From NCBI GenBank assembly GCA_947179485.1, contig OX359246.1, positions 8,680,001-8,744,000 on the forward strand: a stretch of DNA of 64,000 bases, read 5' to 3'. Below, one piece after another: positions 50,781 through 63,858 of this stretch. Positions within the stretch are counted from its first letter, which is position 1; each line of letters begins with the position of its first letter. Both the position numbers and the translations under genes were made by a program. This DNA comes from Allacma fusca (lineage: Eukaryota > Arthropoda > Collembola > Symphypleona > Sminthuridae). The notes under the pieces are model-generated. The model did no database searches and was not told where the DNA came from. It saw only the letters and a list, made by a program, of their open reading frames with translations.

Positions 50781-52426
50781 TCAATCATCACTATGGTCCG
50801 GCTCGGAGTCATTTTTCCCTCCCACGAAGACAACTTCACAGGAACTTCCGGAATGGAACCCATTATTGGAATCTACAGAAGGGTGCTTTCTCATAGTACT
50901 GACTCCGCAACCAGAACCAGAACTTCCTGCTTCACTTAAAGAAAGAATGTCTTTTGGGTTCTCATCTGCCTTACGGGCCAGCTTTTGTGATTTGCCCTTC
51001 CGTCGCCGCGAAGCTGTGTCAACATCCGCACCCTCATCGTCCTGATTGTGTTCGTCACTGACACTCGGTTCACCTCCGATCATCTGCCAGGCGGGAATAC
51101 CGGCTGGGGAGGAGGGGAACTGTGAGCGACTCAATAAGAGACTTTTGATTGATGTAAGCTCATTTTTGATTTCCTGTAGCTCATAGGACTGACGAGCTTT
51201 TTGGTGAGAATTATTTCCATTGGTTTGTAGTTCCCGGATTAGTTCCTTCAATTCCATTACATTCTGGTTTAAAGCGGAGATTGCTGCCAACAGGGACTGG
51301 TAGTTCTGCTCATTACGGGAGCGAGTGCCGAATAGACGAGGGGCAATGTATCGCTATTGAAAAAGTGGAGTTAAGTACTTATTAAACGAACGATACATTT
51401 TCGATTTATAGCGTAGGCAAAATGAACTAGATACATTTATTGGAAAGGCGAAATGAATTACATGTATGCCTAAGTTTCACTAAAAGCAAAATGAATAAAC
51501 GAATCAAATATTACTAAAGATATGATGCAAAAAGGTTTATTTCCCTATTAAGATAAATCAAACTGCATCATAACTATCTTGCCTATCTATTAGTGCTATC
51601 TACTGAATTAAATTTAAAAGGAAATACATTTTGCCTCCTTACTGACTGCATTTTTTCCTATCAACAAATTTCTGAACTAATAAGGGTCGGACAAGGACCC
51701 CTGAAGATTGAACATATAAATAACTTACCTTCCAAAGCGAATACAAACTGTAGGAGCCGATGGAAAATAACGCGACTAAATTTGCTACATCTTTGGCTTT
51801 TATCCAGATCGATGGCTTTTCATAGTATGATCGAGGGACTACAAGCGGTCCTGCGGACATTGACTAGAAAATCCCAGCATCATTGTCAGTTATTATTACA
51901 TCACCATTTTTGTACACTCATTCCTTAGTTTCTATACAAAACACGGGAGGATTGGACCGGAATTGCAAACAAAAAATACGGGTGCACACGTGCACATAAC
52001 AACTGTTTCGCTAATCAACAATTACCGCTTTGTCCAGTGCAAAAGCCCCAGCTTTCTGACACGCCAGCTCGATCTCCTCATCCGTCAGGCCCTTTTGCTT
52101 GAGGAATTTCTGCTTGTGACTTAGACTGGTTGGTCGGACTCTGGGGTTCTGGAGGAATTTCACTGCCGTGTTTATCTATTACAAATAAATATAAAACAAA
52201 TAAAAACAATCACACAATTCAAATCAGCCCTTATCTTTCCATCCAATTCAGATTCGATGATTCCACTTAAAGGAAATTTTATTAAATCAATACACAATCA
52301 TAGTAAGCATTCCATCAGCCCTTGACCCAGGTACAGACGTACAATACTCACCAAACTTTCTCTCGGTGGTTCTGGAAATAGTGTCGCTGGATCCTCCGTC
52401 GCACTCTCGCTCGCATGTGGTGACAT
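50781..52426 (-). CDS. PEX14: Peroxisomal membrane protein PEX14
   Basis: Four phase-0 exons, 52426-52352, 52175-52026, 51863-51729 and 51353-50781, give 310 residues. PEX14 is the docking protein for the PEX5 cargo receptor on the peroxisome membrane. The N-terminal PEX5/PEX19-binding domain is clear: [19 protein letters not shown], then [19 protein letters not shown] membrane segment follows ([19 protein letters not shown], then [10 protein letters not shown]). Next come a predicted coiled coil ([20 protein letters not shown] to about SIKSLL) and a low-complexity, Ser- and acid-rich C-terminus. The length is somewhat short compared with the human protein, owing to the variable tail. The start ATG 52426 gives a short acidic leader typical of the family. 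Confidence 0.93.
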
Positions 52427-54584
52427 TTTTTATTCCGGGTGTGCTGCTTTAATTCTCCTTAAACAAAAAACAAAAATATTCTTATAATTTCACTTATAAT
52501 ATCAGACATCATCGTCTCTTCCTATTCCACGTGTAACATAACTGTCACACCTTCCTATTGTTGACCATACATAATTACTCCCTGCAGTCAAAGTTCAAAT
52601 TCCCACTAGAATCACTAAATTCTAAATCAATAATTTTTTTTCATAAGTACTTTTGCCAAAACCATCAATTTGCAAAAAACCTGACCCATGACATTATTTC
52701 GTCAGTTGCGACGAGTGACGACAGTAATTTTGTGAAGACAGAGGTGCACATGTCGACAACTACCACCACCATTTCTGGATCCATGTCTGCACATTAATTA
52801 TACATTAATTACATATTCAACAAAATGACTGGCTCAAACACATCATCCCATAAGAATAACCTCAAAACTGCACCCAAACTTTTGAATTAACTCAGTTCCT
52901 ACAGCAAAATCAAATATTCGTTTCAATGTATCACTAAAATATTATTTCCTCTTCATCCACGTTAATTTTTTTTTAAATCCTTATTCATTCTGCTTTTTCA
53001 AAGACCCTTACAACTACACAACTTACAATAATAAATTCCAATTCCATCAAATTATATAACTAATTAATAATTCATTGACATTACAAATGTATATATACTA
53101 TAATTTATTTTTACAACAAACTAAAAACTCACCTTTAACTTATTTAATCCCGGGTATTTTACTTTTTTTACGTTGACAGTCGTAGCGTTAAATTCGGAAT
53201 CTAGTTGACACGTAGCATTTTTGCCGTTAAGCACATTATTCTAATAATTTGATTTTTTTTTAAAGTTGTGCGTTATGTCTGATGGATAGAAATGATTGGG
53301 CTTAATACTCGGGCGTGAAATGAATAATAATGATATTCCAAAGTTACATAAATAAAATGGAACTTGTCAGAATTTATTGTTTAGAAAAAATAATAATTTC
53401 TAGCGTACAAGTTACTATACTTTGGTGTAGTCAGTGTATAATGTAATAAGTAAATAAAGTATTGATATTAAATATCTCACTATATGATAGTTAGTTCAGT
53501 AAAGGAATATTCAAGTTTGAGAAGGTTTCTGGTTTCACGCTCACACGAAGAACTTCACATGATGATGTAAATAACGTGAACATGAACTCTCCACCACAAT
53601 CACAATATTACCGTCGATCGACTTTAAATGTTTGGCAGTGTTGAGCGCGGGTTGAGGTTTCAAGTCACGGAGAGAGTTCAGAGGAAGAATTTGTAGGGGT
53701 ACAGTGAGACGGAGTTCTGTAATGTTAACGTCTTGAGGGTTGGCTGTGTATGCATTTTAGATAATGTCGGTATAAAATCGCATTTATTGTTGTAATAAAA
53801 TGTAAATAAATATTTTCAATAGTTTTGAAAATTAGACGAACTGACAATGAGAATAATAAGTATATAGAGTAGTGAATAATTAAAATGGATAGCTTGGCAG
53901 AATATAATTTTGTAAAAACAAATGTATGGGGTTTTATAATACACTGGTTAAAGCACGGGAAATTAATTTTAATTTATGGACATATATGGAAATGATTGTT
54001 ACATAGAAACATGGTTTGATAGCCTAGTGTATTGAGAAAAATAGTGAGTGCGAGTGTTTGTTATATGGACGTATGATAATTTAAGTTACCAAAGTTGTTT
54101 AACCAATGCGGGACCTACGGTTCAAAATATGGGACTATAAGAGCGGGGGAATATTTTAAAGAGCTGCGATTTTGTGGGAGAATGTGGACATATTGAAGGG
54201 GATTGGGATCATGGCAGTGAATAATGATTAGAAGAAATAAGGGTTGAGTGATGATATATGTGGAGTGGAATTATTTAAGAATTTCCAAATGTAACTCAAG
54301 AAGAGTATGAAATTAATTTATTAAGAGGCTGCATTAGCTCCTAGGATTGTATAAAAGGCTTACAAAGATTCCACAATGCGACAACAATTTAGACCTAGTA
54401 CATAAATCCCGGAAGGGCATTATTCTCAAGAGGACTTGCTAGACTTACACAATTTAGAGACATGCTAAGTAAATTGTATGTTCAAGAACATATATGAAAA
54501 TGTTTTTTTAAAGGAAATTAGATGCAGAAACTATGCAAGGAAACAAAATTAACTTGTTCCAATTTAATCAAAACATTTTAAGAT
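52427..54584. other. Intergenic between PEX14 and MEMO1
   Basis: About 2.2 kb of AT-rich sequence without a supported gene. The part nearest 52427-53170 may contain a PEX14 5'UTR exon, since several acceptor-like sites precede the start codon, but none could be chosen. A minus-strand AATAAA at about 54316-54321 could serve MEMO1. Confidence 0.5.
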
Positions 54585-56463
54585 CTATTGGGCAATCAGA
54601 GAAGCTGCAGCATAGCTGACAGATGAGTCACTCTGTGAGTGGCACTGATTCGATTGAGCGTACTTTAGAAACCGGAGGTTTATCTTCTTACGCTCACTAT
54701 CCGGAAGACTGTTCACAGCCTGTAAATAAATTCAAAAGTATTTAGCATCGTTAGAGTACAATAGGAAATTTATGAGGGGAAGTACGTAGAAGGCAGGAAT
54801 GACCCAATTCTTATTGGAATTTCTAGAAAACTTTCCGTGCCCTGGTACTATTTATTTTATGAATTAGCAGTAGTTAGAGCACGATTACTCAAATGACCAG
54901 CGACGAAATTAGTCCGTATTAAATCCCTTATGTGGATACCAAATCAAAATTTTTTATAAATACATATACCGACCAAAATACACCATTCAAAATACTTACA
55001 TTCAACAAAACACCTATAGGATGTCTCCCACATATAGTATTGCCAAACTTGTGTAAATATTCCGTGAAGTCCCCTGGTTTCAATGTTTCTATTATATCCA
55101 TGCCCTAAAAAACAATCAAGGCGTGTCAACGTCAAACAATAAAGTGGCGCTACAATACAAATAACAAAAAAACATTGACAAATATACCAGTTTGTCTAAA
55201 CTCTGGATAGATTGGTAAATCGGTCCTTTGGATTCCTCATAGTAAGTATATCGAAAACGACTTCCCCAATGACAGAAATCTGACGAGATAACAAATCTGC
55301 AGCCAAAAGAAAATTATGAAACCGTAATCATATCACTTATACCTAAATCTCAACTCGGAATTAAAACTTAAAAAATTACAAGTTTGCTGGATCTGCCAAA
55401 TATGACGACAGTATTCTTCCGTAAGTAGCTTCTTTCTCTGGAGTGAGAGATCCAACCATCACAGGGACAATAGTAAAAGAATTTTTGAAGCTGGGAGCAA
55501 AAATAACAAATTAATACGGAGGCGATTAAAAAATGAGAATATTCCCTCCCGAACTACGAAATTGGGTTCCTCCCTTACTCTTCCATAACCTTTGCCACAT
55601 AAGGTAGGGTCATTTCAAGAGAATGCTCATCTTCATCCACACCAACACTCATGCGTTCAAAGGCACCCGTTGCATCCAGTTCGGAATACACTTGTTGATC
55701 AATTACTAAGTCGTAAAACGGGGTTTGATATTTCCCAACGGAAGATAATGCACACCCACCAAGTCTTACATGATGAGAAGGGCCTAGGATGAACACTCGT
55801 TTCACTACACTTGGGCTTATCTACAATCATTTAATGAAATACACACAATTCAGCATCTCAAACAAATTCCCAATCCAATCCCAATCCAAAAACAAACTAT
55901 GACAAGCTCATCACATATTTCCTTCATTACAGCTCCTCAAATTCCTACTCAACAATTTCACGTCTCTAGAAACCAATAATAATTACCTGCCGATATGCAA
56001 AGGCGGCACATTCTCCACAATATACATACCCAGCATGTCTGAAATAAATATTAAAAACAGAAAGTTACCCAACCTCCAAAAACCCATTTATCCCATCAAA
56101 AATGTCTACACATTCTCTGGAACTCTACAAATTAACAGCTTTAACACCACATTTATCTCCCCCATAATCTCAGTCACAACTTTCAAAAAATCTACTTCGA
56201 ACTCTGAACTTACGGAACAATAACAGCCCTAGCTGGTCCATGAATTAACTGCGCATTGTTCAACCACCCATCAAGCTGCTTGTTCAGTTCCTTGGCTGTC
56301 ATTCATAAATCATCAAAAATAGTTAATTACATCCTTCGTAAATTTATACAGAATAAAAAAAAACAAACTTATTACCCAATGATTTCAAAAACAAGGGTCA
56401 TAACTTACCCGAGCCAGAATACCAGCTTCCGGCATGAGATGCCTTTCTTATATTGTTCGACAT
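54585..56463 (-). CDS. MEMO1: MEMO1, mediator of cell motility / iron-binding redox protein
   Basis: Eight exons, 56463-56409, 56295-56214, 56038-55987, 55820-55579, 55490-55380, 55296-55188, 55104-55000 and 54719-54585, join in phase to give 296 residues; human MEMO1 has 297. The fold is related to non-haem iron dioxygenases. MEMO proteins act in the cytoplasm in receptor-tyrosine-kinase signalling and redox or iron handling. The start [44 protein letters not shown] and [14 protein letters not shown] match animal MEMO1 closely. The metal-site residues are kept: His47, His79 and Cys242, corresponding to human His49, His81 and Cys244. No breaks are seen. Confidence 0.95.
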
Positions 56464-57322
56464 TGAGATCCTGGAATTATATTGAGGGGGTTCCGAGGTA
56501 ATTTTTTTTGAGAAATCTGCAAGAAATGTTTCCAATAAAAATAAAAATTTTAGAACTGTTAAACAATGAGGACACTTTAACTACGCTGTCACTCTCCCTC
56601 AAAGCAAAATCATCCGAGCGAGGTTATGAATAATAATTATGAATTGTGAAATCAATCCCTATAGTAATAAATAAATCCTATCTTTACCTGACTCTGTTGT
56701 ATAAGTATTAACTACAGCTGAATTGAGAAGTTATTTCTGTTATTTCCTTAATATTGAGCAGGGGGTCCTATCCTGGTCCTGATCTTGGTAGGGGCAAAGG
56801 CAAAGGCGAAGTGACCACAGAAGCAATCTTCGCTGACTTAACTCGCTCTCATTTAACACACAGTCTTCAGTTCAATGTTCAAACTTTCACACCGCTTGCG
56901 TCCAAATCTCCAATCCAATCTCTATAAAATGCACTCATTTATTTGCAGAGCTAGTTTCCTTTTTCCTATAGTAGTTATAGATACGGATTTACTCTATGGC
57001 ACTTCCCGAGCTCTACTTCTGGAGACACCGTCTTGGTGAGCCGATAATTCTGGAGTGTCGGCTAGAATTAGTCAAATATCATTCCGGTCGATATTTTGAT
57101 CCTACTCCGTTCTACAAGAACAGTTAGGAATCAGAGGATTGCAGTTAAATAAAATTAATGTAGAATAGATAATTTTCTAACAAATAGAAGGCTACTATAG
57201 AGAGCGACAGAGGAAGCCCCAGGAATTATTAAATTGTCGATTTGGGGACGGGGAATTTGTCCCTCTCAAATAAAATGATAGTAAATATCTGAAGAATTTT
57301 CTATTTCCAATCCCTATTTTCT
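56464..57322. other. Intergenic left of the MITE
   Basis: Likely MEMO1 promoter and 5'UTR sequence near 56464-56560. The rest shows no gene. Confidence 0.5.
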
Positions 57323-58072
57323 AAAATGCCCTGGAAATGCCTTACTCTGAAAATACGGCATTTTTGGCAGACATTTTCGGCATATTGGGCATTTTGACAG
57401 AAACATATACACAATGACCATTATTGTTCCTTTATCGTGCATAAGGAAGTTTTTCATAGCAAAATCAAACCCACCCAGTTTTAGAAAATATTATTGTTGA
57501 TTTTAAAAAATATTGTTAATGTATCTGATTCGCTATTTATGACCAGTGGTTTTTAAGGATTTCAATAATCCTTAAAAAAATTGAAACAGCAACAAAGTTG
57601 CAAACATTCAACGTTATATCGTCGCTGAAGAGGCAAAATTCCATTTCATCAGCCCTAGTAAAATATTGTAATCTAAGGAGTCAAAAATGTTACAATAAAT
57701 GCATTTATGATGACGAATTTTGAAGCTCACAAACAACGGTGTTTTTAATCTACTCACAACAATTTAATCCTTTTGTATTGCCTCTTTGCACGAATGTTTT
57801 CTCACGAAGTCTAAATAGTTAGAGACACTCTGCCAACGAATTCTTACAACAATATAATTTATTGTTTTTCATACAGTTGTCTATATCAACTTGCAACATA
57901 CTGCTTTGTGATTTAATAAGCAAAATTAGTAGGTAGCTAAAGCCACAGATCGACAAAATTTGAGTGAATATGCCAGAAATGCCTGCCCTATAGGTTTAAT
58001 ATCCCCAAAATGCCCAAGGTGTCATAGGTGCTCAAAATGCCATTAAATGAAAATGATAGGGCATTTTCAATT
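57323..58072. mobile_element. MITE-like inverted-repeat element
   Basis: The left arm (about 57332-57405) has AAAATGCCCT, GGCATTTT and TTGGGCATTTTG in that order. The right arm (about 58002-58072) carries the same three blocks, inverted, at similar spacing. Terminal arms are imperfect over about 75 bases. The element is about 750 bases and has no transposase frame. It contains copy 2 of the dispersed Y-I-x-A-E-E-A-K-F repeat at 57615-57643. Exact ends and target duplication were not found; CAACCCTG at about 58128-58135 could be a true hAT right end beyond the arm. Confidence 0.55.
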
Positions 58073-59618
58073 ATTAACCAATTAAATTATTAATTGATTT
58101 AATAATTAAATTATTATTTCAATTATACAACCCTGGCACGAGCACTTTTTGGATCCATGCTGGGGCGGAGAGGTAAAATTGATTGTAACTATAATTGCTT
58201 TATTGGTTAGTCATAATCATAAGGAGGATAATCCGAAACTGGGGAGAATTGAGACGCCAAATCCCATCCCGGAATTAGGTGGTTGGTATAATGCATGTAA
58301 TTTTAATTTTAATTTTCTAATTTACACTACTGACAGGGTGGGAAATGTATAGTGTGATGTCATAATTATAGATGCATTACAAATTGTGTTATTTACTAAG
58401 TCGTGTTTTCATAATGTGATAACCGAATGTTAAAGTTGATAAAATGCGTTCTAGTGTTTAAAGACTTATTTATGCTAACTGTGACAGGATATCGGAGTTC
58501 TCTCTGCCTATTTACATCACAGCTGACTAAGAAACTCTATTGTGGGAAGGTGGGAAATTTAAATAAACGTATGATAGCATAGCATATGCATCTCTAATCT
58601 CTGATCACTCACGTATATGGTCCCACATAGATGGGCCGGTTTCAACCAACCCTACGTTTTTGGGAGTGCACAATTATTCACGAACTCCCAATATAGGGTC
58701 TTTTTTTGAAGGCCTCGGGCAGATTCGTGTCATATTTTATTTCGGGCCGCGAGTGGATTCAGGCCTATGTTTAACAAGCATAGACTGTAAATATTGTTAT
58801 TCATTCCAGCCCAGGCGGGCTGGCGTTATTCTGACGGGTCCGTGTATTTTTATTATCATTATTATCTACACAATCAATATTATTATGTACATATCTGCCG
58901 CCTTAAAAAATCCAAAATTGTTTTTCCAGCTAAATTAACTCAATTTAAAATAAGTTTGAAGATGGTACTTTAAATCCGTCTAGTATCCCTGCCTTTTGAA
59001 AGCATCATTTACGATTTACGATACACAAAAATATAAAAAAAACTTAATTAAAATATTTTGTGAAATCTTGAAACAATTTGCTACAAAAGTGTGGGAACTG
59101 AATAATTCCCACTGCTAAGCCCTTCAATGTGCGAGTAGGGTTTCAGAATAAGATTTCCGGTATTCTCCAAATTTTGAAGTCATTTATTAACACTTTAAAA
59201 AATTTAACGTTATTTTATTAAAAATTTAGAGCAGGTTTGTCATTTTAGTGCCAAACGATTTTTTGAGGTCATGAGTGTCACTGCGAGTACCACGCCCATC
59301 ATTGGTTAGTTTGGTTTCAGCAAGCCTCCATGCTTTGTGTATATTGCCGTGCTGTTTTAATAACACAATTTGTTAACAAAATAAGGATATTTATGTTCCT
59401 GATTCATTCATGTGCTCCTGCTGGCTTTTGCTTTGAACGTGGCTCCGTTGGGATGTAAATAGCAGATCGTCCTTTTTATAGTACAGACGGACATTTGGAG
59501 TCAGAGTGTGACTTTGAAATACAAATTTATCTTCAGGATTCTATTGAATTTTCGAAAAACATAATCGTCGGATTGTTTCTTCGGCTTTTGGTAATTATCC
59601 CCCCAAAAAAATACAATA
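58073..59618. other. Intergenic before LSG1
   Basis: No gene supported. An imperfect hairpin at about 58650-58702 (ACCCTA...TGGGAGT paired with ACTCCCA...TAGGGT) and a GC-richer patch at 58700-58850 suggest repeat-derived sequence. The LSG1 promoter should lie near the right end. Confidence 0.45.
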
Positions 59619-61711
59619 ATGGGCCGGAAGGCAAATCATAACCCCAGTCTGGGGAAGGCCCTCATGAATAGGAAAAAGATCGCTTGGAATCGGCTGACAA
59701 ATTCGGTAATGGAATAATATTTTTTTGATTTAATGATTAAACTGGGAAAGAAGTGTCATTATGTAAACTTATTCTGAACTCATTTAAATTATAGGAGCGT
59801 CATACAAAAGAGGACCCCACCACGGGTCTGAAATCCGTGACGGAAGAATCCTCCTACGATGAGTTCATAGCGACAGCAGCCCTGGCCAACAAGGATTTTA
59901 CCGCAGAAAAATTAAACATTAAATTTGTGTCCTTCAGTACGGCGGATGACTTGAATGAGACGGATGTGACGGAGGATGAAAAGAAACTTGTAGTAGTTCC
60001 CCGGAGACCAGCCTGGACCACTGAAATGACGGGTGAAGAGCTGGAAGAAGCTGAGAAGGATGTGTTTTTGACTTGGCGACGATCCATGGCCCAGTTGCAA
60101 GAGAAAGAGGGTATAACACCATTTGAGAGGAATTTGGAAGTCTGGAGACAACTGTGGAGGGTCGTGGAGAAATGCGAGATTGTTATTCAGATTGTGGATG
60201 CCCGGAACCCTTTGATGTATCGTTGTGAGGATTTGGAGGAGTATGTGAAGGAAATGGGGAAGACACCGGTTTTGCTAATTAATAAGGCGGATTTCCTGAC
60301 TGAGGAGCAGCGGAACCATTGGGACCTGTATTTTAATTCTATTCAGTTGTCTCATGCTTTTTATTCCGCTGCACTTGCGTCTCTGAAAGATAAGGTTATC
60401 GAAGAGGAGGACGAGGTTGAGGAATCTACAGATGATGAGGAAGATTCCGAAGGGGATGAGGAAGAGTCTGTAGAAGGGAATTATGAGGTTGACGAGGATG
60501 CCGTAGGATCCAAAAATGAGGGGGAAATCAAAGCGGAGCCAATTGCAACAAGTCAGTTCTCACCCTTTGGCACCTTGGTTTTAAACCGACAACAATTAAT
60601 TGAGTTCTTGCGAACTTTCCAAAAACCGGATCAAGATCTGTTAAATGTTGGACTGGTAGGTTATCCGAATGTCGGGAAAAGTTCAACTATCAATTCTATA
60701 ATGGCGAGCAAGAAGACCTCTGTTTCATCCACGCCGGGCAAGACCAAGCATTTTCAGGTATGATGGAATTTTGTTATTAATACTGATACAAGAATATTAT
60801 TTTAGTTTAGTTTGGTTATCGTATAGAACCAGTATTTTAATTTAAATAAATGGGTCGCAGACTTTGTTCTTGGACGATGATCTACTACTTTGCGACTGTC
60901 CCGGTCTTGTCATGCCAGCCTTCGGAGGTTCGAAAGGTGCCATGGTGCTGGGTGGTATACTCCCAATTGATCAACTAACAAACTACGCCCCAGGAATGGC
61001 CATTCTAGCTGAGCAAATTCCCAAAGCAACATTAGAAGCTAGATATGGGATTTCTTTACCGAATAACTACAACTTTGAGGATGTATTGTCTTCTTATGCT
61101 TGTAAGTTAACTATCTCTTGCATTGTTAAAATTAAATATACGGCGTGTCGAAAGAGATAAAAAAAATTATCTGGTAATATATTTAATTCTATTTGAATTG
61201 TTAAGACATTCGAGGGTTCATGACTGCCCGAGGTCTGCCGGACAGCTCCCGAGCTTCCCGGATTATCCTAAAGGACTACGTTGACGGTCGGCTCGTTCAC
61301 TGTCACGCTCCTCCGACAGTTCCACAAGAACAGTTTCATCCAGTTCGTCGACTCGAAACAATCGAAAAAGAAGACCGACCTGATATGAAAAAGCCGACTG
61401 TCCGGAAAGCCAATTTAGAGAAGATGTTAGACAACCAATTCTTCGCTCCCAACACTTCCAGCGCACACGTCAAAGGGGTGCAGTTTATTCCTAGCGGCCT
61501 CTCCGTCAAGTCCTCAAGGTACAAATCTACTAAAACTGTTTCCTTGCAATATTCTGTTTTATTATATTCAACTCAATGTAACCAATACTTACATAGAAAT
61601 GTTGGCTATTTATACAGTGGCACCCTGTCCGAGAAACCTTGGAGACAGAACAATAAGCGGAATAAGAAAGAGAAACTAAGACGAGTCTATCGGCACTTGG
61701 ATGTTGAATAA
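59619..61711 (+). CDS. LSG1: LSG1, cytoplasmic 60S-subunit maturation GTPase
   Basis: Five exons, 59619-59705, 59795-60757, 60861-61101, 61206-61518 and 61618-61711, give 565 residues. LSG1 is a circularly permuted GTPase that releases the export adaptor NMD3 from pre-60S subunits in the cytoplasm. The permuted order is visible: G4 as LLINKADF (NKAD at 192-195) comes before G1 as GYPNVGKSS (318-326), and G3 as DCPG (362-365) follows. The N-terminus is MGRKANHNPSLGKALMNRKK, and AEKLNIKFV and TPFERNLEVWRQLWRV are family signatures. A long acidic insert (about 230-275) separates G4 and G1, as in other animals. The C-terminus KPWRQNNKRNKKEKLRR is basic. An AATAAA at 61804-61809 is the likely poly(A) signal. 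Confidence 0.95.
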
Positions 61712-63240
61712 TAATTTAATAATTATCTAATCTTCCCTATGATTTATATTTGTTTCGGTAATTCCCTTGTATTTTCAAATTATACAGCGCCTTTGGATTT
61801 TCAAATAAACGCAATTTTAATTACCATAAATAATTCACACGTGAAACCTTCCTGTAGCCGGTTATACCTCAGCCCTTACAACCCATCACATGTCCGTTTG
61901 ATGTCCAATCTCAAATAAAATATATGAAAATAGAAGAATATTTCCTTCCCGATCTCTCCTCGCCTTAGCTCATCTAGAGTCAGGTATTTACAGTTCAATC
62001 CGAATACTTTTAGTGGGTTTTTGCATTAACCTTAAAAATCCGAATACTTTTATTGGGTTTTCGGATCGACGATCGACCTTAAAAATCCAAATACTTTTAT
62101 TGGGTTTTCGGATCGACCTTAAAAATTCGAATATTATGGCTAATTTAACGAATTGTCCGGAAATAGTTTGACCGATATTATTTGTCCTCCAAGTTGTAAG
62201 TACTTAAATTGTATCCGGAAATGGATATTCCTCACGTTTTTGAGTTATTTCTAGCATTCCTTATGCTGTGAATTGTCAGATACCTTTCTGACAAGCCAGT
62301 AAAATATGCAACAAAATAGTTTCAATATTTTTGAGATTTATAGATACACAAATCAAAAGAATTCCTCAAGACTTTACTTTGATTCATGTTTTTGACCTTT
62401 GACCTTTAATGAACCCAAAGTTGAACCAGCCACCAGGTCAATGCAGCAAAGTCTAAAAAATCTGGACAAAATTCGCTATAAACGAGCAGATATGAACCAT
62501 TTATGGTGACTTTAATTTAAACTGAGGACTGATTGTGAGTTCTGTTGTAAAAATTATATTACACATATGTAATATCTATGTCTCATTTACAAAACAATGA
62601 TTTGTTCTTGACAATGATGTCATGTATTAAATATCATCTCCTACTTCTTGATTCACATCCTGTTGTTTTCATCTAACTCGCTGACTATTATGCGAACATT
62701 GCGAACCTTACATTTATTGTCAGGGCTTTATTTACTATTTGATGGAATCATGACTTACAATTAATGCATTACTGTTATTCCTACGTAACAATATATACAA
62801 CAAAAAAATTGCATTAATTTTGCAAAAAACGAATCGTCGAGCAAGGTCATCGGGTAATGTCCAACCGGTCTATTAACTAAAATAAAATTAGTGAATAAAA
62901 CTCGAAACAAATGACAAAAGTAGTGCTTTTGATACGGACATCAATAGCAGGGTAGACAAATGCTCATGCACATCCCTCCTATTTTAAAAATCCTCCTTTA
63001 AAAGTTACTGACATGGAATAGATGCTCAAGCATGAGCTGACAGAAGCTGCAGGGCTCTTCCCTCTATGAGCATTTAAATGAACAATTCCCACAAGCGTTG
63101 ACACTGTAACTACTCCCAGCGCCCTAAGTGAGCATTGCCCGGACTAAATTCCATACACGAGAATACACCGCCACACTCCATCATCACAGCCTAAATTCAC
63201 ATAGTCTTAGAGAGAGCACACGGACGAAGGTGGAAGTCGT
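61712..63240. other. Intergenic between LSG1 and RPL27
   Basis: Apart from the LSG1 3'UTR and the tandem repeat at 62000-62130, no gene or motif is supported. The region before 63277 should contain the RPL27 promoter. Confidence 0.5.
62000..62130. repeat. 40-base tandem repeat, about 3.2 copies
   Basis: Units begin at 62000, 62040, 62087 and 62127 with CCGAATACTTTTATTGGGTT, followed by TTCGGATCGACCTTAAAAAT. The second unit is 47 bases because GATCGAC is duplicated within it, so slippage is visible. The first unit is the most diverged in its second half. Confidence 0.9.
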
Positions 63241-63277
63241 GCTTCACTTGTTGGAATTAAATTGGAAATTTTTACCG
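63241..63277 (+). other. Probable 5'UTR exon of RPL27
   Basis: A strong donor (TTACCG followed by GTAAGT, GT at 63278) lies upstream of the RPL27 coding exon, whose acceptor TTGTAG ends at 63628. Ribosomal protein genes often have such a short leading exon. The transcription start was not located. Confidence 0.45.
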
Positions 63278-63639
63278 GTAAGTGTAATTTCTTTAACCAT
63301 ATTTGTAATTAAATATTGGAAACTGTAAGGTAGATTGTTCCCTCAAAATAAAAAAAAGATTTTAGTTTGAAATGACTCTGTTAAATAGAACATTAATTAC
63401 GGCGTGCTCCGTATGCTGCAACACGGCGTATGTATTACAACGTCGTGTACATATTTGTTGTGCAGGGAGTTTGGCCATCGTTAAAAAGTTGAATTAAATA
63501 GGGAGTAATAAATTGGAGATCAATTCTATGTTTAATAAATTAGAGGATTCATTTTTAGTAATTAGTATTGAAGAATTTATTTGAGGATTTTAATTTTGAT
63601 GGTTTTGAATGATTTTTTGTTGTTGTAGACTTAATCACT

Positions 63640-63858
63640 ATGGGTAAAATAATGAAACCGGGCAAGGTTGCCCTTATATTGAATGGACGCTATGCTGGAC
63701 GGAAAGCTATCGTTATTAAGAATAATGACGATGGTAATTCAGACAAGCCCTATGGACATGCCTTAGTGGCAGGCATTGACCGATACCCCCGTAAGGTCAC
63801 CAAGAGGATGTCAAAAGAAAAGATCCACAAGAGGAATAAGATCAAGACTTTTGTCAAG
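63640..63858 (+). CDS. RPL27: Ribosomal protein L27 (eL27), first coding exon
   Basis: ATG at 63640 is 11 bases after an acceptor. The exon encodes 73 residues beginning [20 protein letters not shown] and ending [10 protein letters not shown] at a phase-0 GTAGGC donor (63859). The sequence matches the N-terminal KOW-type part of animal eL27, a component of the large cytoplasmic ribosomal subunit. The remaining roughly 60 residues lie beyond the window. The frame runs ten bases or so past the donor to a stop, but the conserved protein does not. Confidence 0.95.

Noticed and set aside
59854-60151. Three overlapping minus-strand frames of 62-79 codons
   Set aside because: They are antisense shadows of LSG1 exon 2.
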